From Vibrio anguillarum (GTDB lineage: Bacteria; Pseudomonadota; Gammaproteobacteria; Enterobacterales; Vibrionaceae), in the NCBI RefSeq assembly GCF_001989995.2, contig NZ_JAHGUP010000078.1, positions 1-34,646 on the forward strand: a stretch of 34,646 bases of DNA, read 5' to 3'. The first letter of the stretch is position 1. The number at the start of each line of letters is the position of its first letter. The position numbers and the translations under genes were made by a program. A model generated the notes under the pieces. That model did not search any database. It was not told the origin of the DNA and was given only the letters and a program-made list of their open reading frames with translations. Positions 23,282 to 31,792 of this stretch are shown piece after piece.

Positions 23282-24430
23282 ATGAAAAATGCAGTACATT
23301 TTGGCGCGGGTAACATTGGTCGTGGTTTTATTGGTAAATTATTGGCCGATGCAGACATTGAAGTGACTTTTGCCGATGTCAATGAACCTTTGGTCGATCA
23401 ATTGAGTCATCGTCAAGAATACAAAGTAAAGGTAGTGGGTTCTGAGTGCAAAATTGATACTGTCACTCATGTCACTGCGGTGAATTCAGCCAGTGATGAT
23501 GTGATTGATCGCATTGTAAAAACGGATTTGGTCACCACAGCTGTCGGCCCTGCAGTGCTTGATATCATTGCGAAAACGATCGCCAAAGGCATCACCAAAA
23601 GATTTGAAGCGGGCAATGAGCAGCCACTCAATGTGATCGCTTGTGAAAACATGGTGCGCGGTACAACACACCTGAAAGGCGAAGTGTATAAATATCTAGA
23701 CCCATCGCTGCATGCTAAAACCGATGAGTTAATTGGTTTTGTCGATTCCGCGGTGGATCGCATTGTGCCACCTGTCGAAGCCGCGAACGATGACCCGTTG
23801 GCCGTGACGGTTGAAAGTTTCAGCGAATGGATTGTTGATGAACAGCAATTTAAAGGTGAGATCCCCAACATTGAAGGGATGGAAAAAACCAATAATCTGA
23901 TGGCTTTTGTTGAGCGTAAACTCTTCACCTTAAATACTGGGCACTGCATTACCGCCTATTTGGGTTGTTTGAGTGGTCATAAGACGATTCGTGAAGCCAT
24001 TGAAGATCCTGCAATTCGTCAGCAAGTGAAGCAAGCCATGCATGAAAGCGGTGAAGTACTCATTCGTCGTTACGGTTTTGACCCTGAATTGCACGCCGCT
24101 TATATCGAAAAAATATTGAGCCGCTTTGCCAACCCATATTTGGTGGATGAAGTGGATCGCGTTGGTCGTCAGCCAATACGAAAATTAGGCCCCAATGATA
24201 GATTAATCAAGCCATTACTCGGTACAATCGAGTACGGTGTTGAAAACAAAATGCTATTGAAAGGGATTGCGGCGGCCCTTAAGTATACCAACGACAGCGA
24301 TCCTCAAGCGGTCGAGCTTCAAACATCATTGAACCAATATGGCGTATGTAAAACACTGGCCCATTACACAGGGTTAGATGAGCAGAGCGAGCAGGTTAAG
24401 CAAATTGAAGCGATCTACAAACAGCTTTAA
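23282..24430 (+). CDS. mtlD: mannitol-1-phosphate 5-dehydrogenase
   Basis: This 382-residue cytosolic enzyme oxidises mannitol 1-phosphate to fructose 6-phosphate with NAD. The N-terminus [20 protein letters not shown] is the nucleotide-binding loop. [20 protein letters not shown] and the late segment VEDEV-like [19 protein letters not shown] are family motifs, including the catalytic lysine region [19 protein letters not shown]. The frame extends to a TTG at 23267, but the ATG at 23282 gives the usual [10 protein letters not shown] start and family length. It lies 116 bases after mtlA in the same operon. Confidence 0.96.
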   Translation: MKNAVHFGAGNIGRGFIGKLLADADIEVTFADVNEPLVDQLSHRQEYKVKVVGSECKIDTVTHVTAVNSASDDVIDRIVKTDLVTTAVGPAVLDIIAKTIAKGITKRFEAGNEQPLNVIACENMVRGTTHLKGEVYKYLDPSLHAKTDELIGFVDSAVDRIVPPVEAANDDPLAVTVESFSEWIVDEQQFKGEIPNIEGMEKTNNLMAFVERKLFTLNTGHCITAYLGCLSGHKTIREAIEDPAIRQQVKQAMHESGEVLIRRYGFDPELHAAYIEKILSRFANPYLVDEVDRVGRQPIRKLGPNDRLIKPLLGTIEYGVENKMLLKGIAAALKYTNDSDPQAVELQTSLNQYGVCKTLAHYTGLDEQSEQVKQIEAIYKQL

Positions 24431-24445
24431 TCACATAAATACTTT

Positions 24446-24469
24446 GGAGGGCGCTAATGCCCTCCCTTT
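24446..24469 (+). terminator. terminator-like hairpin between mtlD and mtlR
   Basis: GGAGGGC and GCCCTCC form a 7-bp GC-rich stem with a 6-base loop, then CTTTA. The T-run is short. It could lower readthrough into mtlR. Confidence 0.6.
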
Positions 24470-24491
24470 ATAACAACAATTAGTACAGCGT

Positions 24492-25022
24492 ATGGCAGAT
24501 AGAATTAACGAAAGCGATATAATTGAACGACTGAATAGTGCCCATTCGGTGCGCGGATTCTTTATTACGACGGTTGAAGTGTTCAATGAGGCGATTGACG
24601 CATTAATGCAACGCATTTTTCGCAAAGATAACTTCGCTGTCCAATCAGTAGTTGGCCCTCTATTGCAAGATTCTGGACCACTCGGCAACTTGTCTGTCAG
24701 GCTAAAACTGCTGTTTGGTCTTGGGGTATTACCTGATGATGTTTACCACGATATTGAAGATATCATCAAACTGCGTAATCAACTCAACAGTGATGGTGCT
24801 GAATACGAGTTCACCGACCCGAAAATTTTGGTGCCGATAAAAAAGCTTCATTTGGTGGCCAAAATGGGCATGGTGCAGTTGGAAGTATTGGAACCGGATG
24901 GCGACATTGAACTGGATTTTTACCAGCTTCAACTTCAGCGTCAGCAACAAATCATCAAATCCGGGCTCTCATTGGCGATTGTCGAAATTTGCAATGAACT
25001 GAACAAAGAGAGCCCATTTTAG
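24492..25022 (+). CDS. mtlR: mannitol operon repressor
   Basis: This 176-residue helical protein belongs to the MtlR/FumE family. It starts MADRINESDIIERLNSAHSV and contains VVGPLLQDSGPLGNLSVRLK, LLFGLGVLPDDVYHDIEDII and KLRNQLNSD, the core of the family. In E. coli and V. cholerae MtlR represses mtlA expression, though it has no classic DNA-binding domain. It follows mtlD by 61 bases. The ATG at 24492 has no obvious ribosome site, so translation is probably low, which fits a repressor. Confidence 0.95.
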   Translation: MADRINESDIIERLNSAHSVRGFFITTVEVFNEAIDALMQRIFRKDNFAVQSVVGPLLQDSGPLGNLSVRLKLLFGLGVLPDDVYHDIEDIIKLRNQLNSDGAEYEFTDPKILVPIKKLHLVAKMGMVQLEVLEPDGDIELDFYQLQLQRQQQIIKSGLSLAIVEICNELNKESPF

Positions 25023-25035
25023 CCTCATCCCAGAC

Positions 25036-25053
25036 AGGCAAGGATTGCCTTTT
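25036..25053 (+). terminator. terminator after mtlR
   Basis: AGGCAA and TTGCCT form a 6-bp stem with a 3-base loop followed by TTT. It is a modest terminator closing the mannitol operon. Confidence 0.65.
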
Positions 25054-25127
25054 CACTGAGTTCTACACCTCCCTTTTTAATCTTCTTGTGTTAGCCTAAC
25101 CTTCATCTAACGAAAAGAGATTTGATG

Positions 25128-26057
25128 ATGAAAATTGGCATTATTGGTCTAGGTGATATCGCGCAAAAGGCGTATCTTCCGGTCATCACACAGCGCCCAG
25201 ATTTAGAATTGGTATTTTGTACTCGTAATCCAGCTCTTGTTACGCAACTAGCGCAGCGTTACCGCATTTCAGAGAATTGCACGGATTATCGAGAGCTACT
25301 TGGCTATAACGTTGATGCGGTTATGATCCATGCGGCGACCTCGGCTCACCCTCAAATCGCCCAATTTTTCCTTGAACACGGAATTCCAACCTTTGTTGAT
25401 AAGCCGCTAGCCGACAGCGCAAGCGCCTGTGAAATGTTGTATGAGCTTGCAGAAAAGCATCGTCAACCTTTGTATGTGGGGTTTAATCGCCGTCATATTC
25501 CGCTCTATAACCAACACCTAAATGCAGTGCAAACTGGTAATAGAAACGACTTACGTTCGCTTCGTTGGGAAAAGCACCGCTATGATCTGCCCGGTGATGT
25601 GCGCACCTTTATCTTTGATGATTTTATCCATCCGCTAGACAGCGTAAACGTGAATGCTAAAGCCACATTGGATGATGCTTATATTACCTACCAGCAGCAT
25701 CAAGGTCAGTTATCCCGCTTGGATGTTCAATGGCAACACGGCGAAAGTTTGCTGCATGCCTCAATGAATCGCCAGTTCGGCATAACCGCTGAGCGAGTCA
25801 GCGCGAGCTTTGTGAATGAAGGTTTTGAGTTTGATTCGTTTACACAAGGAAAACGTTGGCATCAAGGGCAAGAGCAAGCCCTTAGTTTAAAAGATTGGAC
25901 GCCAATGCTGACCAGTAAAGGCTTTAGCGCCATGATTGACGATTGGATTGGCGTGATAAACAGCGGAAAGCTGGCTTCAGAAGTGGTGGCACGTAACTTG
26001 GCCTCGCACCAGCTGGCAGAGGCGTTGTGTCATTATATTGCGAAGCAAATTCGTTAA
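25128..26057 (+). CDS. Gfo/Idh/MocA-family oxidoreductase
   Basis: This protein of about 309 residues has an N-terminal Rossmann motif KIGIIGLGDIAQKAYLPVIT and the family signature EHGIPTFVDKPLADSASACE, in which the Lys of the DKP triplet is the usual catalytic residue. GFNRRHIPLYNQHL and the later DDFIHPLDSVN fill the substrate domain. Such enzymes use NAD(P) to oxidise or reduce sugars or cyclitols; the substrate is unknown. The frame extends to TTG 25122 and ATG 25125, but ATG 25128 sits best behind the AAAGAGA ribosome site. It converges on nhaD, and the two stop codons overlap in a shared TTAA. Confidence 0.87.
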   Translation: MKIGIIGLGDIAQKAYLPVITQRPDLELVFCTRNPALVTQLAQRYRISENCTDYRELLGYNVDAVMIHAATSAHPQIAQFFLEHGIPTFVDKPLADSASACEMLYELAEKHRQPLYVGFNRRHIPLYNQHLNAVQTGNRNDLRSLRWEKHRYDLPGDVRTFIFDDFIHPLDSVNVNAKATLDDAYITYQQHQGQLSRLDVQWQHGESLLHASMNRQFGITAERVSASFVNEGFEFDSFTQGKRWHQGQEQALSLKDWTPMLTSKGFSAMIDDWIGVINSGKLASEVVARNLASHQLAEALCHYIAKQIR

Positions 26058-27493
26058 AACAAAGCGTGATTGAGTAGTAAGTGGACACCAATACTTGCGG
26101 CGTAGCCTGTTGCAATAATCGGTGTCCATTTTAGATGGCCTACAAAGGTGTATTTGCCGTGTGCAGCGCCCATCAGAGCCACTCCAGCGGCTGAGCCAAT
26201 CGAGAGTAAACTGCCGCCGACGCCCGCTGTTAATGTGACGAGCAGCCAGTTTCCTGTGGACATATCGGGTTCCATCGTCAGTACTGCAAACATGACGGGA
26301 ATGTTATCGACAATCGCCGAAAGAAACCCAATCATCACGTTTGCCCATATGGGGTTCCATTGGCTATACATCACTTCCGAGATCAAGCCTAAATAACCCA
26401 GTAAGCTTAGCCCTCCTACGCACATGACCACCCCGTAGAAAAACAGTAGCGTATCCCATTCGGCGTGTGAAACTCGCTTAAAGACATCGAATGGCACCAC
26501 AGAGCCAATACGTTTTAGGGCGGCCTCGTCATTATTTGCAATCGCAATTACGGTTTTTTTGGCCAGCGAAGTAGGTAAGGTTTTCCTGAGGAAGTAGCCA
26601 AAAAATTGTAAGTAAGCGAGCCCCATCATCATGCCTATCACGGGTGGAAAGCGCACCACAGCATGGAATGCTACGGCGGTAGCAATGGTTAACATGAAAA
26701 GTACGACAATACGGCGGGCTCCGCGTTTAAGCTCGACATGTTCATGCAGGGTGGTTGGCTTTTCCTTGGGCAGAAAAAATGACATCAGCAATGCAGGAAC
26801 AAGGTAGTTGATCACAGAAGGGAGAAACAGAGAAAGGAACTGTGAAAATGGCACATGGCCCGCTTGCCAAACCATTAAGGTGGTGATGTCTCCAAAAGGG
26901 CTAAAAGCGCCTCCGGCGTTAGCCGCTACGACGATATTAATACAAGCAATGTTGATAAAACGTGGGTTGTTTCCTGCCACTTTTAGTACGATAGCGCACA
27001 TCAACAGTGCGGTGGTTAGGTTATCGGCAATTGGCGAGATGAAAAATGCAAGTAGCCCCGTGATCCAAAAAAGAGCACGAAAATCAAAACCTTTTCCCAC
27101 CATCCACGCTTGTAATGCATCAAATAATCGCCGCTCTTCCATTGCACTGATGTAGGTCATCGCGACTAACAGAAACAGCAATAATTCGGCGTATTCCAGC
27201 AAATTATGCTCTAGCGCATTTTTGGCAATCTCGGTTAATTCATACTGCTGATAAACATAACCAATCATGGCCCAAATTAAACCAGCTGCAAGTAACACAG
27301 GTTTAGACTTTCGTAGCTTAAGGTACTCCTCCATCATGACCAAAGTGTATGCCAGAGTAAAAATGACTAAAGAGGCATAACCAATCGTTGAGTGTGTTAG
27401 ATCTAACGAATCGATATCGTTAGAGGAAGCGAGAGCGACTGAAGGAAAGAGTAAAGTGCAGAACAAAAGAAGCCATGTGCGTCGAGGTATCAT
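26054..27493 (-). CDS. nhaD: NhaD-type Na+/H+ antiporter
   Basis: This 479-residue inner-membrane protein has an N-terminal signal-like segment and about 12 membrane helices. ISPIADNLTTALLMCAIVLK, NIVVAANAGGAFSPFGDITT and FLSAIVDNIPVMFAVLTMEP are strongly conserved NhaD blocks with acidic residues in membrane helices. NhaD exchanges Na+ or Li+ for protons and supports growth at high salt and alkaline pH in marine vibrios. The frame extends to GTG 27502, but AGGAG lies eight bases before the ATG at 27493. It is a single gene. Confidence 0.95.
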   Translation of the reverse strand: MIPRRTWLLLFCTLLFPSVALASSNDIDSLDLTHSTIGYASLVIFTLAYTLVMMEEYLKLRKSKPVLLAAGLIWAMIGYVYQQYELTEIAKNALEHNLLEYAELLLFLLVAMTYISAMEERRLFDALQAWMVGKGFDFRALFWITGLLAFFISPIADNLTTALLMCAIVLKVAGNNPRFINIACINIVVAANAGGAFSPFGDITTLMVWQAGHVPFSQFLSLFLPSVINYLVPALLMSFFLPKEKPTTLHEHVELKRGARRIVVLFMLTIATAVAFHAVVRFPPVIGMMMGLAYLQFFGYFLRKTLPTSLAKKTVIAIANNDEAALKRIGSVVPFDVFKRVSHAEWDTLLFFYGVVMCVGGLSLLGYLGLISEVMYSQWNPIWANVMIGFLSAIVDNIPVMFAVLTMEPDMSTGNWLLVTLTAGVGGSLLSIGSAAGVALMGAAHGKYTFVGHLKWTPIIATGYAASIGVHLLLNHALF

Positions 27494-27609
27494 TGTGTTC
27501 ACTCCTAGAAAGTTAGGCTGATAAAATTCTAGATCTATTGAAGATAGTTCGGTGTGAGATAGCTCTGATCTGCTTGATTTTTAATCTTATTCTTGACCTG
27601 TAAAGCGAA

Positions 27610-27644
27610 TAAAGAAAAACCCTGTAGCAATGGCGACAGGGTTT
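27610..27644 (-). terminator. terminator after the symporter gene
   Basis: AAACCCTGT and ACAGGGTTT pair over 9 bp with a 10-base loop. On the minus strand the stem runs into TTTTTCTTT. It lies 27 bases past the symporter stop codon. Confidence 0.9.
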
Positions 27645-27671
27645 GATTTTGATGAGTGGAAGTGAAGAAAG

Positions 27672-28976
27672 TTAGGCTTGAGCTTTTGCTAAATGGACTT
27701 CTTCTTCTTTCACGCCAGCTTGTGGATCATTAAAGCGAGCTTCATCTAACGCGCCTTCTGTTTTCGCCACAATAAGAGTCACACAGCTATCACCAGTAAT
27801 ATTGACTGCGGTGCGGATCATATCTAATAAGCGGTCAACACCCATAATCAAAGCAATACCTTCTAGTGGCAAGCCGACTTGGTTTAGCACCATCGCTAGC
27901 ATGACAAGACCAACACCCGGAACGCCTGCTGTACCAACAGAAGCAAGTGTTGCCGTGAGGATGACCATCACGTAGTCACCCATGGTTAGGTCGATATTGA
28001 ACGCTTGGGCAATAAATGCTGTCGCAACGCCTTGCATGATCGCTGTGCCATCCATGTTAACGGTCGCACCTAGCGGAATGGTGAAAGAAGCTATCTTGTT
28101 ATCAACCCCTAAGCGGTTTTTAGCCGTTTCCATGGTGACGGGTATAGTCGCATTGGAAGAGGCTGTAGAGAAAGCGAACATAATGGCATCTTCCATTTTA
28201 CGGAAGAAGGTGATTGGACTTAAACCAGTAAAGCCTTTCAACATCAAACTATAGGTGACAAAACCGTGTAGCAGCAGGGTAACCGTCAGTACTACGAAGT
28301 ATTCTGCGAGGTTCAAAATGGCACTTAAACCAAGGCTGGTGAACAGTTTCGCCATCAGGAAAAATACGCCGTATGGAGCAAGGTTCATCAACAAGGCGAC
28401 TAGTTTCATAATAACTTCGTTCAAGTCATTAAAAACGCCCGCAATACGCTCGCCCGGTTTACCCGCGGCACTGATGGCTATGCCAAATAGTACTGCAAAG
28501 ACGATGACCTGCAGTGTTTTACCTTCTGCCATCGCGCTGATTGGGTTGGTCGGGAACATATCAATAAACACTTGGCCCAAAGAAGGGGCTTGCGCAGATT
28601 GGAATGAGCTTGCTGCGGTTAAATCGGCTCCGGACCCCGGTTGAAACACAGTGCCCATTGTCAGTGCCAGTGTGATGGCAATCGCGGTGGTTGCGATGTA
28701 AAAGGCTAGGGTTTTACCGCCCATGCGGCCAAGTGTGGTGAGATCTTTCAGTGAGCTCGTACCACAAACGAGAGAAACAAACACGAGGGGTACAACTAAC
28801 ATTTTTAAGCTGGCGATAAAGATTTTTCCGCCAACATCGAATAAGCCGTTAACGATATACGCGTCAACAAATCCGTTTTCAGCAAATAGGGCTCGAATGG
28901 CAAAGCCAGTCAAAATACCCGCTACCATACCTAAAATAACACGGCCGGTAAGCGACATCGGTTTTTTGGTATTCAT
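27672..28976 (-). CDS. dicarboxylate/amino acid:cation symporter (DAACS)
   Basis: This 434-residue inner-membrane transporter of the DAACS family (GltP, GltT, DctA relatives) imports glutamate, aspartate or C4 dicarboxylates with H+ or Na+. Blocks include SLKMLVVPLVFVSLVCGTSS, the serine-rich hairpin AFSTASSNATIPVTMETAKN, ATVNMDGTAIMQGVATAFIA, and DRLLDMIRTAVNITGDSCVT near the C-terminus, where substrate binds. The frame extends to GTG 28985, but AAGGAG is correctly spaced from ATG 28976. A good CRP site sits 109-124 bases upstream, so carbon-source control is likely. The substrate is not fixed. Confidence 0.93.
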   Translation of the reverse strand: MNTKKPMSLTGRVILGMVAGILTGFAIRALFAENGFVDAYIVNGLFDVGGKIFIASLKMLVVPLVFVSLVCGTSSLKDLTTLGRMGGKTLAFYIATTAIAITLALTMGTVFQPGSGADLTAASSFQSAQAPSLGQVFIDMFPTNPISAMAEGKTLQVIVFAVLFGIAISAAGKPGERIAGVFNDLNEVIMKLVALLMNLAPYGVFFLMAKLFTSLGLSAILNLAEYFVVLTVTLLLHGFVTYSLMLKGFTGLSPITFFRKMEDAIMFAFSTASSNATIPVTMETAKNRLGVDNKIASFTIPLGATVNMDGTAIMQGVATAFIAQAFNIDLTMGDYVMVILTATLASVGTAGVPGVGLVMLAMVLNQVGLPLEGIALIMGVDRLLDMIRTAVNITGDSCVTLIVAKTEGALDEARFNDPQAGVKEEEVHLAKAQA

Positions 28977-29084
28977 TGTGAACACTCCTTTATTTTATGC
29001 ACTTCGACATCATTTCAAAGCGTGCCGCAGGTTAGCAGGGCTGAGTGCAAATCAAAAAGTAAAATAATGTTAACGGTTAATTGC

Positions 29085-29100
29085 TGTGATCTTTATCACT
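29085..29100. promoter_or_regulatory. CRP site upstream of the symporter gene
   Basis: TGTGATCTTTATCACT matches the CRP consensus in both half-sites except the last base. Its core is close to that of the site upstream of mtlA (TGTGA-N6-TCACT in both). Confidence 0.72.
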
Positions 29101-29404
29101 TAAAACTGCCCACCTTTTACGTTTTAATAACCTATTTTTGGGTTTAAATTTTTATTTTTTATCATTTGGCAACACATGAGTCTTTTGTGTTAACAAATGT
29201 CACTATTCTCATCTAATGGTAATTCGCTAGTTTTCATTCAATTTTAAGCTCGTTTGGTTGCATATTTACCCATTAAGGTTGCTTTATATGAATAGGGTCT
29301 CAACGGCACTTTTATGTAGCATAAAAAGAAGGGCATGCAACACAAGTAGAGAAAGGAAGGAAAGTGATACTAAGTTGAATGTTATCGACTGAAAATCTTA
29401 ACGT

Positions 29405-29429
29405 TTGAAGGAGGCTTGGCCTCCTTCAA
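29405..29429 (-). terminator. terminator hairpin after the doxX-like gene
   Basis: TTGAAGGAGGC and GCCTCCTTCAA form a perfect 11-bp stem with a 3-base loop, 29 bases past the doxX-like stop. Few Ts follow, but the stem is very stable. Confidence 0.7.
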
Positions 29430-29458
29430 TGAAACGGTATGCTGGCCTTAGGCATAGA

Positions 29459-29902
29459 TTATGCGAGCTTTTTATTTAACCAGTTATCAAGTGCCAATTT
29501 GCCAGCACCAGAGAAAACCAACGATACACTGGCTGCAAGCAGCGCAAGGCCAAACTCATAACCGTTATTAGCCATGAATAAGCCGTTACCTAAGTGTACA
29601 GAAGCGATTGCGACGATCATCGTAATAGAAAGAAGCAAGGCGGCAGGGCGAGTTAGTAAGCCAAGTAAAATGAATAGGCCCCCAAAGAATTCACCACTAC
29701 CCGCTAAAAATGCCATCAGCACACCTGGGTTTAAGCCAATTGAAGCCATCCATTGACCTGTGCCTTCTAATCCATATCCTCCAAACCAGCCAAAGAGTTT
29801 CTGCGCACCGTGCGCCATAAAAATGATGCCAATTGGGAAACGAATCGCAAGCGCAGAAAATCCAGAAGTTGATGTGGTTAGTTGTTTCAATAGTGCTTTC
29901 AT
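29459..29902 (-). CDS. DoxX-family inner-membrane protein
   Basis: This 147-residue protein has four membrane helices and DoxX signatures: LAIRFPIGIIFMAHGAQKLF, GWFGGYGLEGTGQWMASIGL and FLAGSGEFFGGLFILLGLLT. DoxX/YphA-type proteins are linked in some bacteria to redox or thiol stress systems, but no precise function is known. GAGGA is well placed before the ATG. It is a single gene bounded by a strong hairpin. Confidence 0.93.
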   Translation of the reverse strand: MKALLKQLTTSTSGFSALAIRFPIGIIFMAHGAQKLFGWFGGYGLEGTGQWMASIGLNPGVLMAFLAGSGEFFGGLFILLGLLTRPAALLLSITMIVAIASVHLGNGLFMANNGYEFGLALLAASVSLVFSGAGKLALDNWLNKKLA

Positions 29903-30110
29903 TAAAGTGTCCTCAGATTCATTAAAAGGTAGTAGGTGCTCAGCGGCTTCCTAGCTGTTGGAGCCAGTGTAGAGTGATTCGTAACCTGAGATAACTCACT
30001 CCGTTTGATGATTAAGTTCGAAAAAATTGAACAAGATTTATATAGTACTTTTCTTAGCGCGGGGAATGTTGTGACCTTCTATCTATGATGAATCATGCCG
30101 ATTGATCGTC

Positions 30111-30241
30111 TGATATCCCCTTCCTACTTGAAGCTGCAGCGGTGTTGGTTACGTTCGCTCACTTCATCAAATCGTTTATCTATACTCATGGGGGAAACTT
30201 ACTTTCCAACCTACCTGCCACTTCAAGTTGTTTAGTTATAC
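30111..30241. repeat. ERIC-like element, near full length
   Basis: About 131 bases match the layout of an ERIC element (127 bp consensus) in reverse orientation. It starts TATCCCC and ACTTGAAGCTGCAG, then GTTGGTTACGTTCGCTCAC, a central CATGGGGG, and ends CACTTCAAGTTGTTTAG. The ends are imperfectly complementary, which is the expected palindromic form. Confidence 0.75.
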
Positions 30242-30348
30242 ACAATATTATCATTTATACGGACACTAATAGCATTCGGATTGACCTGTATTTCATAGTA
30301 GTGTCTTTTCAAAGGAGCAGATAATGAATTAAAAAACGAAGAAGGTTA

Positions 30349-30429
30349 CTAAAATAAACGGGCTACCTTTGGGTCGTTAGCTATATCTTTCTTTACAATG
30401 TCATCCATCATCTGTTTTCTCTTTCCCAT
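30349..30429 (-). CDS. possible 26-residue small protein
   Basis: A minus-strand frame encodes MGKRKQMMDDIVKKDIANDP and six more residues, KVARLF, then TAG. The residue mix (Lys, Asp, Met, Arg) is more protein-like than expected for AT-rich intergenic DNA. There is no clear ribosome site, and an in-frame stop lies just upstream. It could be a real micro-protein, the remnant of a gene, or chance. Confidence 0.2.
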   Translation of the reverse strand: MGKRKQMMDDIVKKDIANDPKVARLF

Positions 30430-30630
30430 GGTTTATAAAAAGTGCAAATATTAAAATAATGGAATAAGTGTCAAGAAATAATAAGATTTATGTCCGAATA
30501 GATAAATATCTTATTGTTTGGTCATTAGGATAAATAGTGAATTACGTTTTGATAAAATACCAAATTAGTTGGTTTACAGTTCCAGAAAAGTGCTCAGCCA
30601 TAGATTAAAGAGCTTCGAGAATGAAGGCTT

Positions 30631-30735
30631 TTTCCTTCCCATTGAAAGCTGCAGCGATGTTGGCTACATTTTTAGCTATTGCTATGGGGTGCTCACTTAC
30701 CATATCGACCTGCAACTTCAAGTTGTTTAGTCATA
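30631..30735. repeat. degenerate, shortened ERIC-like element
   Basis: A second copy has TTGAAAGCTGCAGCGATGTT, GGCTACATTTTTAGCTATTG, CTATGGGG and ends CAACTTCAAGTTGTTTAG. It lies in the same direction as the first, with an internal stretch of about 18 bases missing. Confidence 0.65.
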
Positions 30736-31065
30736 GACAGCCTAAACTGTATTTTTGCGCTTTTAAGTGCCTTTTTCATAAGACTCGTCGTTATCAAGAG
30801 TACCATCTTCTTTAATTTTCTCTGTTTATTGCCATCAAACAATAATAACTAATTTATTAATTACGGATTATTGTTTTTCTTTTGGCTTGATATTTTATTT
30901 AGCGCATTGCATTCATTTTTTTGAAAATTAGATCATCATTCAAATCTATAAAGTTTGATTATATTTAACCTTAACTTTATTGACTTAAGATCACGTTATT
31001 TAATTGTATTCATACATCTTATGTATCTATATATATGCCACGTCTAATTGTCGGAGATATAAAGT

Positions 31066-31737
31066 TTGAAAGTTAAGATAATGACCATTTTGTTATTAGC
31101 AATATTCGGTCTCATTGTTGGTAAATATTACATTAGCCATAGTTCATTAACATTAGTGCCTGATCCAAAAGCACCGAATAATAACGAGGATACTGATTTT
31201 AAAGCCGCAACAGTTGCTGATGAGCGTCAGCTGATGAAGCCACCACGAGAAGATGCATCGAACGCTGGAGATGCTCGTTCTGCTCTGAATTCAGAGCCTA
31301 TCACTGAAGAGCGCATGCTTGCGGCACAAACCGTTGATGAAGTATGGCACGACATCAACCCAAGCCCAGCGTTGCAAGCCATTAGGCCAAAAAGTGATGC
31401 AGTGACGGAAATCAAAGCGATCGAAATCGAAAATATTGAACAATTCCGAGTTCTGGCAACGGGCGATGCTGTCACGGTCACTATGCCTGATAACCAGCCA
31501 GTCAATATCCAAGTCACTTCATCAGAAATTCAGAATGAAGGCGTCCGGACTTGGTCTGGGCAGTTTGAACTCGACGGGGAAGTTTACCCAGCCACATTCA
31601 CTTTCGGCAAAACGGCAATACTTGGTTTTATTGGTCATCCCAGTGGTCAAGTGAAGCTTGAAGGCAACGGCAGTGAAGCATGGGTTTACCGAGTACCACC
31701 GAATCATGGCTATGACGAAACCTCGACCAGCCATTGA
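31066..31737 (+). CDS. membrane-anchored protein resembling a metalloprotease prodomain
   Basis: This 223-residue protein has one N-terminal membrane helix (about 6-21) and no cleavable signal peptide, so the rest should face the periplasm. After an acidic, low-complexity linker (25-90), residues about 130-215 include GDAVTVTMPDNQPVNIQVTS, VRTWSGQFELDG, PATFTFGKTAILGFIGHPSG and QVKLEGNGSEAWVYRV. This is the pattern of the N-terminal prodomains of secreted reprolysin-like metalloproteases (the RTWxGxV...TFxxxxxxxxGxI type). GGAG lies nine bases before the TTG at 31066, which is preferred over ATG 31081. The protease itself, which lacks such a prodomain, starts 55 bases downstream. I infer a separate chaperone or inhibitor for that protease. 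Confidence 0.7.
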   Translation: MKVKIMTILLLAIFGLIVGKYYISHSSLTLVPDPKAPNNNEDTDFKAATVADERQLMKPPREDASNAGDARSALNSEPITEERMLAAQTVDEVWHDINPSPALQAIRPKSDAVTEIKAIEIENIEQFRVLATGDAVTVTMPDNQPVNIQVTSSEIQNEGVRTWSGQFELDGEVYPATFTFGKTAILGFIGHPSGQVKLEGNGSEAWVYRVPPNHGYDETSTSH

Positions 31738-31792
31738 TACCTCAAACGCACGGCTTTGTGTGTTAATAAAATAAATAATGTAGGAGTTTTCT

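Larger units (their letters stand above)
28977..29458. other. intergenic region between symporter and doxX
   Basis: This 482-base stretch has no gene. It holds a CRP-type site at 29085-29100, a small inverted repeat TTTTATG-TAG-CATAAAA at 29310-29326, and the terminator hairpin of the doxX-like gene at 29405-29429. Confidence 0.6.
29903..31065. other. long intergenic region with ERIC-like repeats
   Basis: This stretch of about 1.16 kb has no convincing protein gene. It contains two ERIC-like elements (30111-30241 and about 30631-30735), a 26-codon minus-strand frame at 30349-30429, and AT-rich DNA before the protease locus. TTGACT at 30980-30985 may be part of the promoter for the gene at 31066. 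Small frames at 30142-30324 and 30621-30815 run through the repeats and are not called. Confidence 0.7.

Noticed and set aside
30142..30324. 60-codon frame
   Set aside because: It begins inside the first ERIC-like element and has no ribosome site.
30621..30815. 64-codon frame that looks like a lipoprotein signal (LAIAMGC)
   Set aside because: It runs through an ERIC-like repeat, and the lipobox-like residues come from the repeat sequence.
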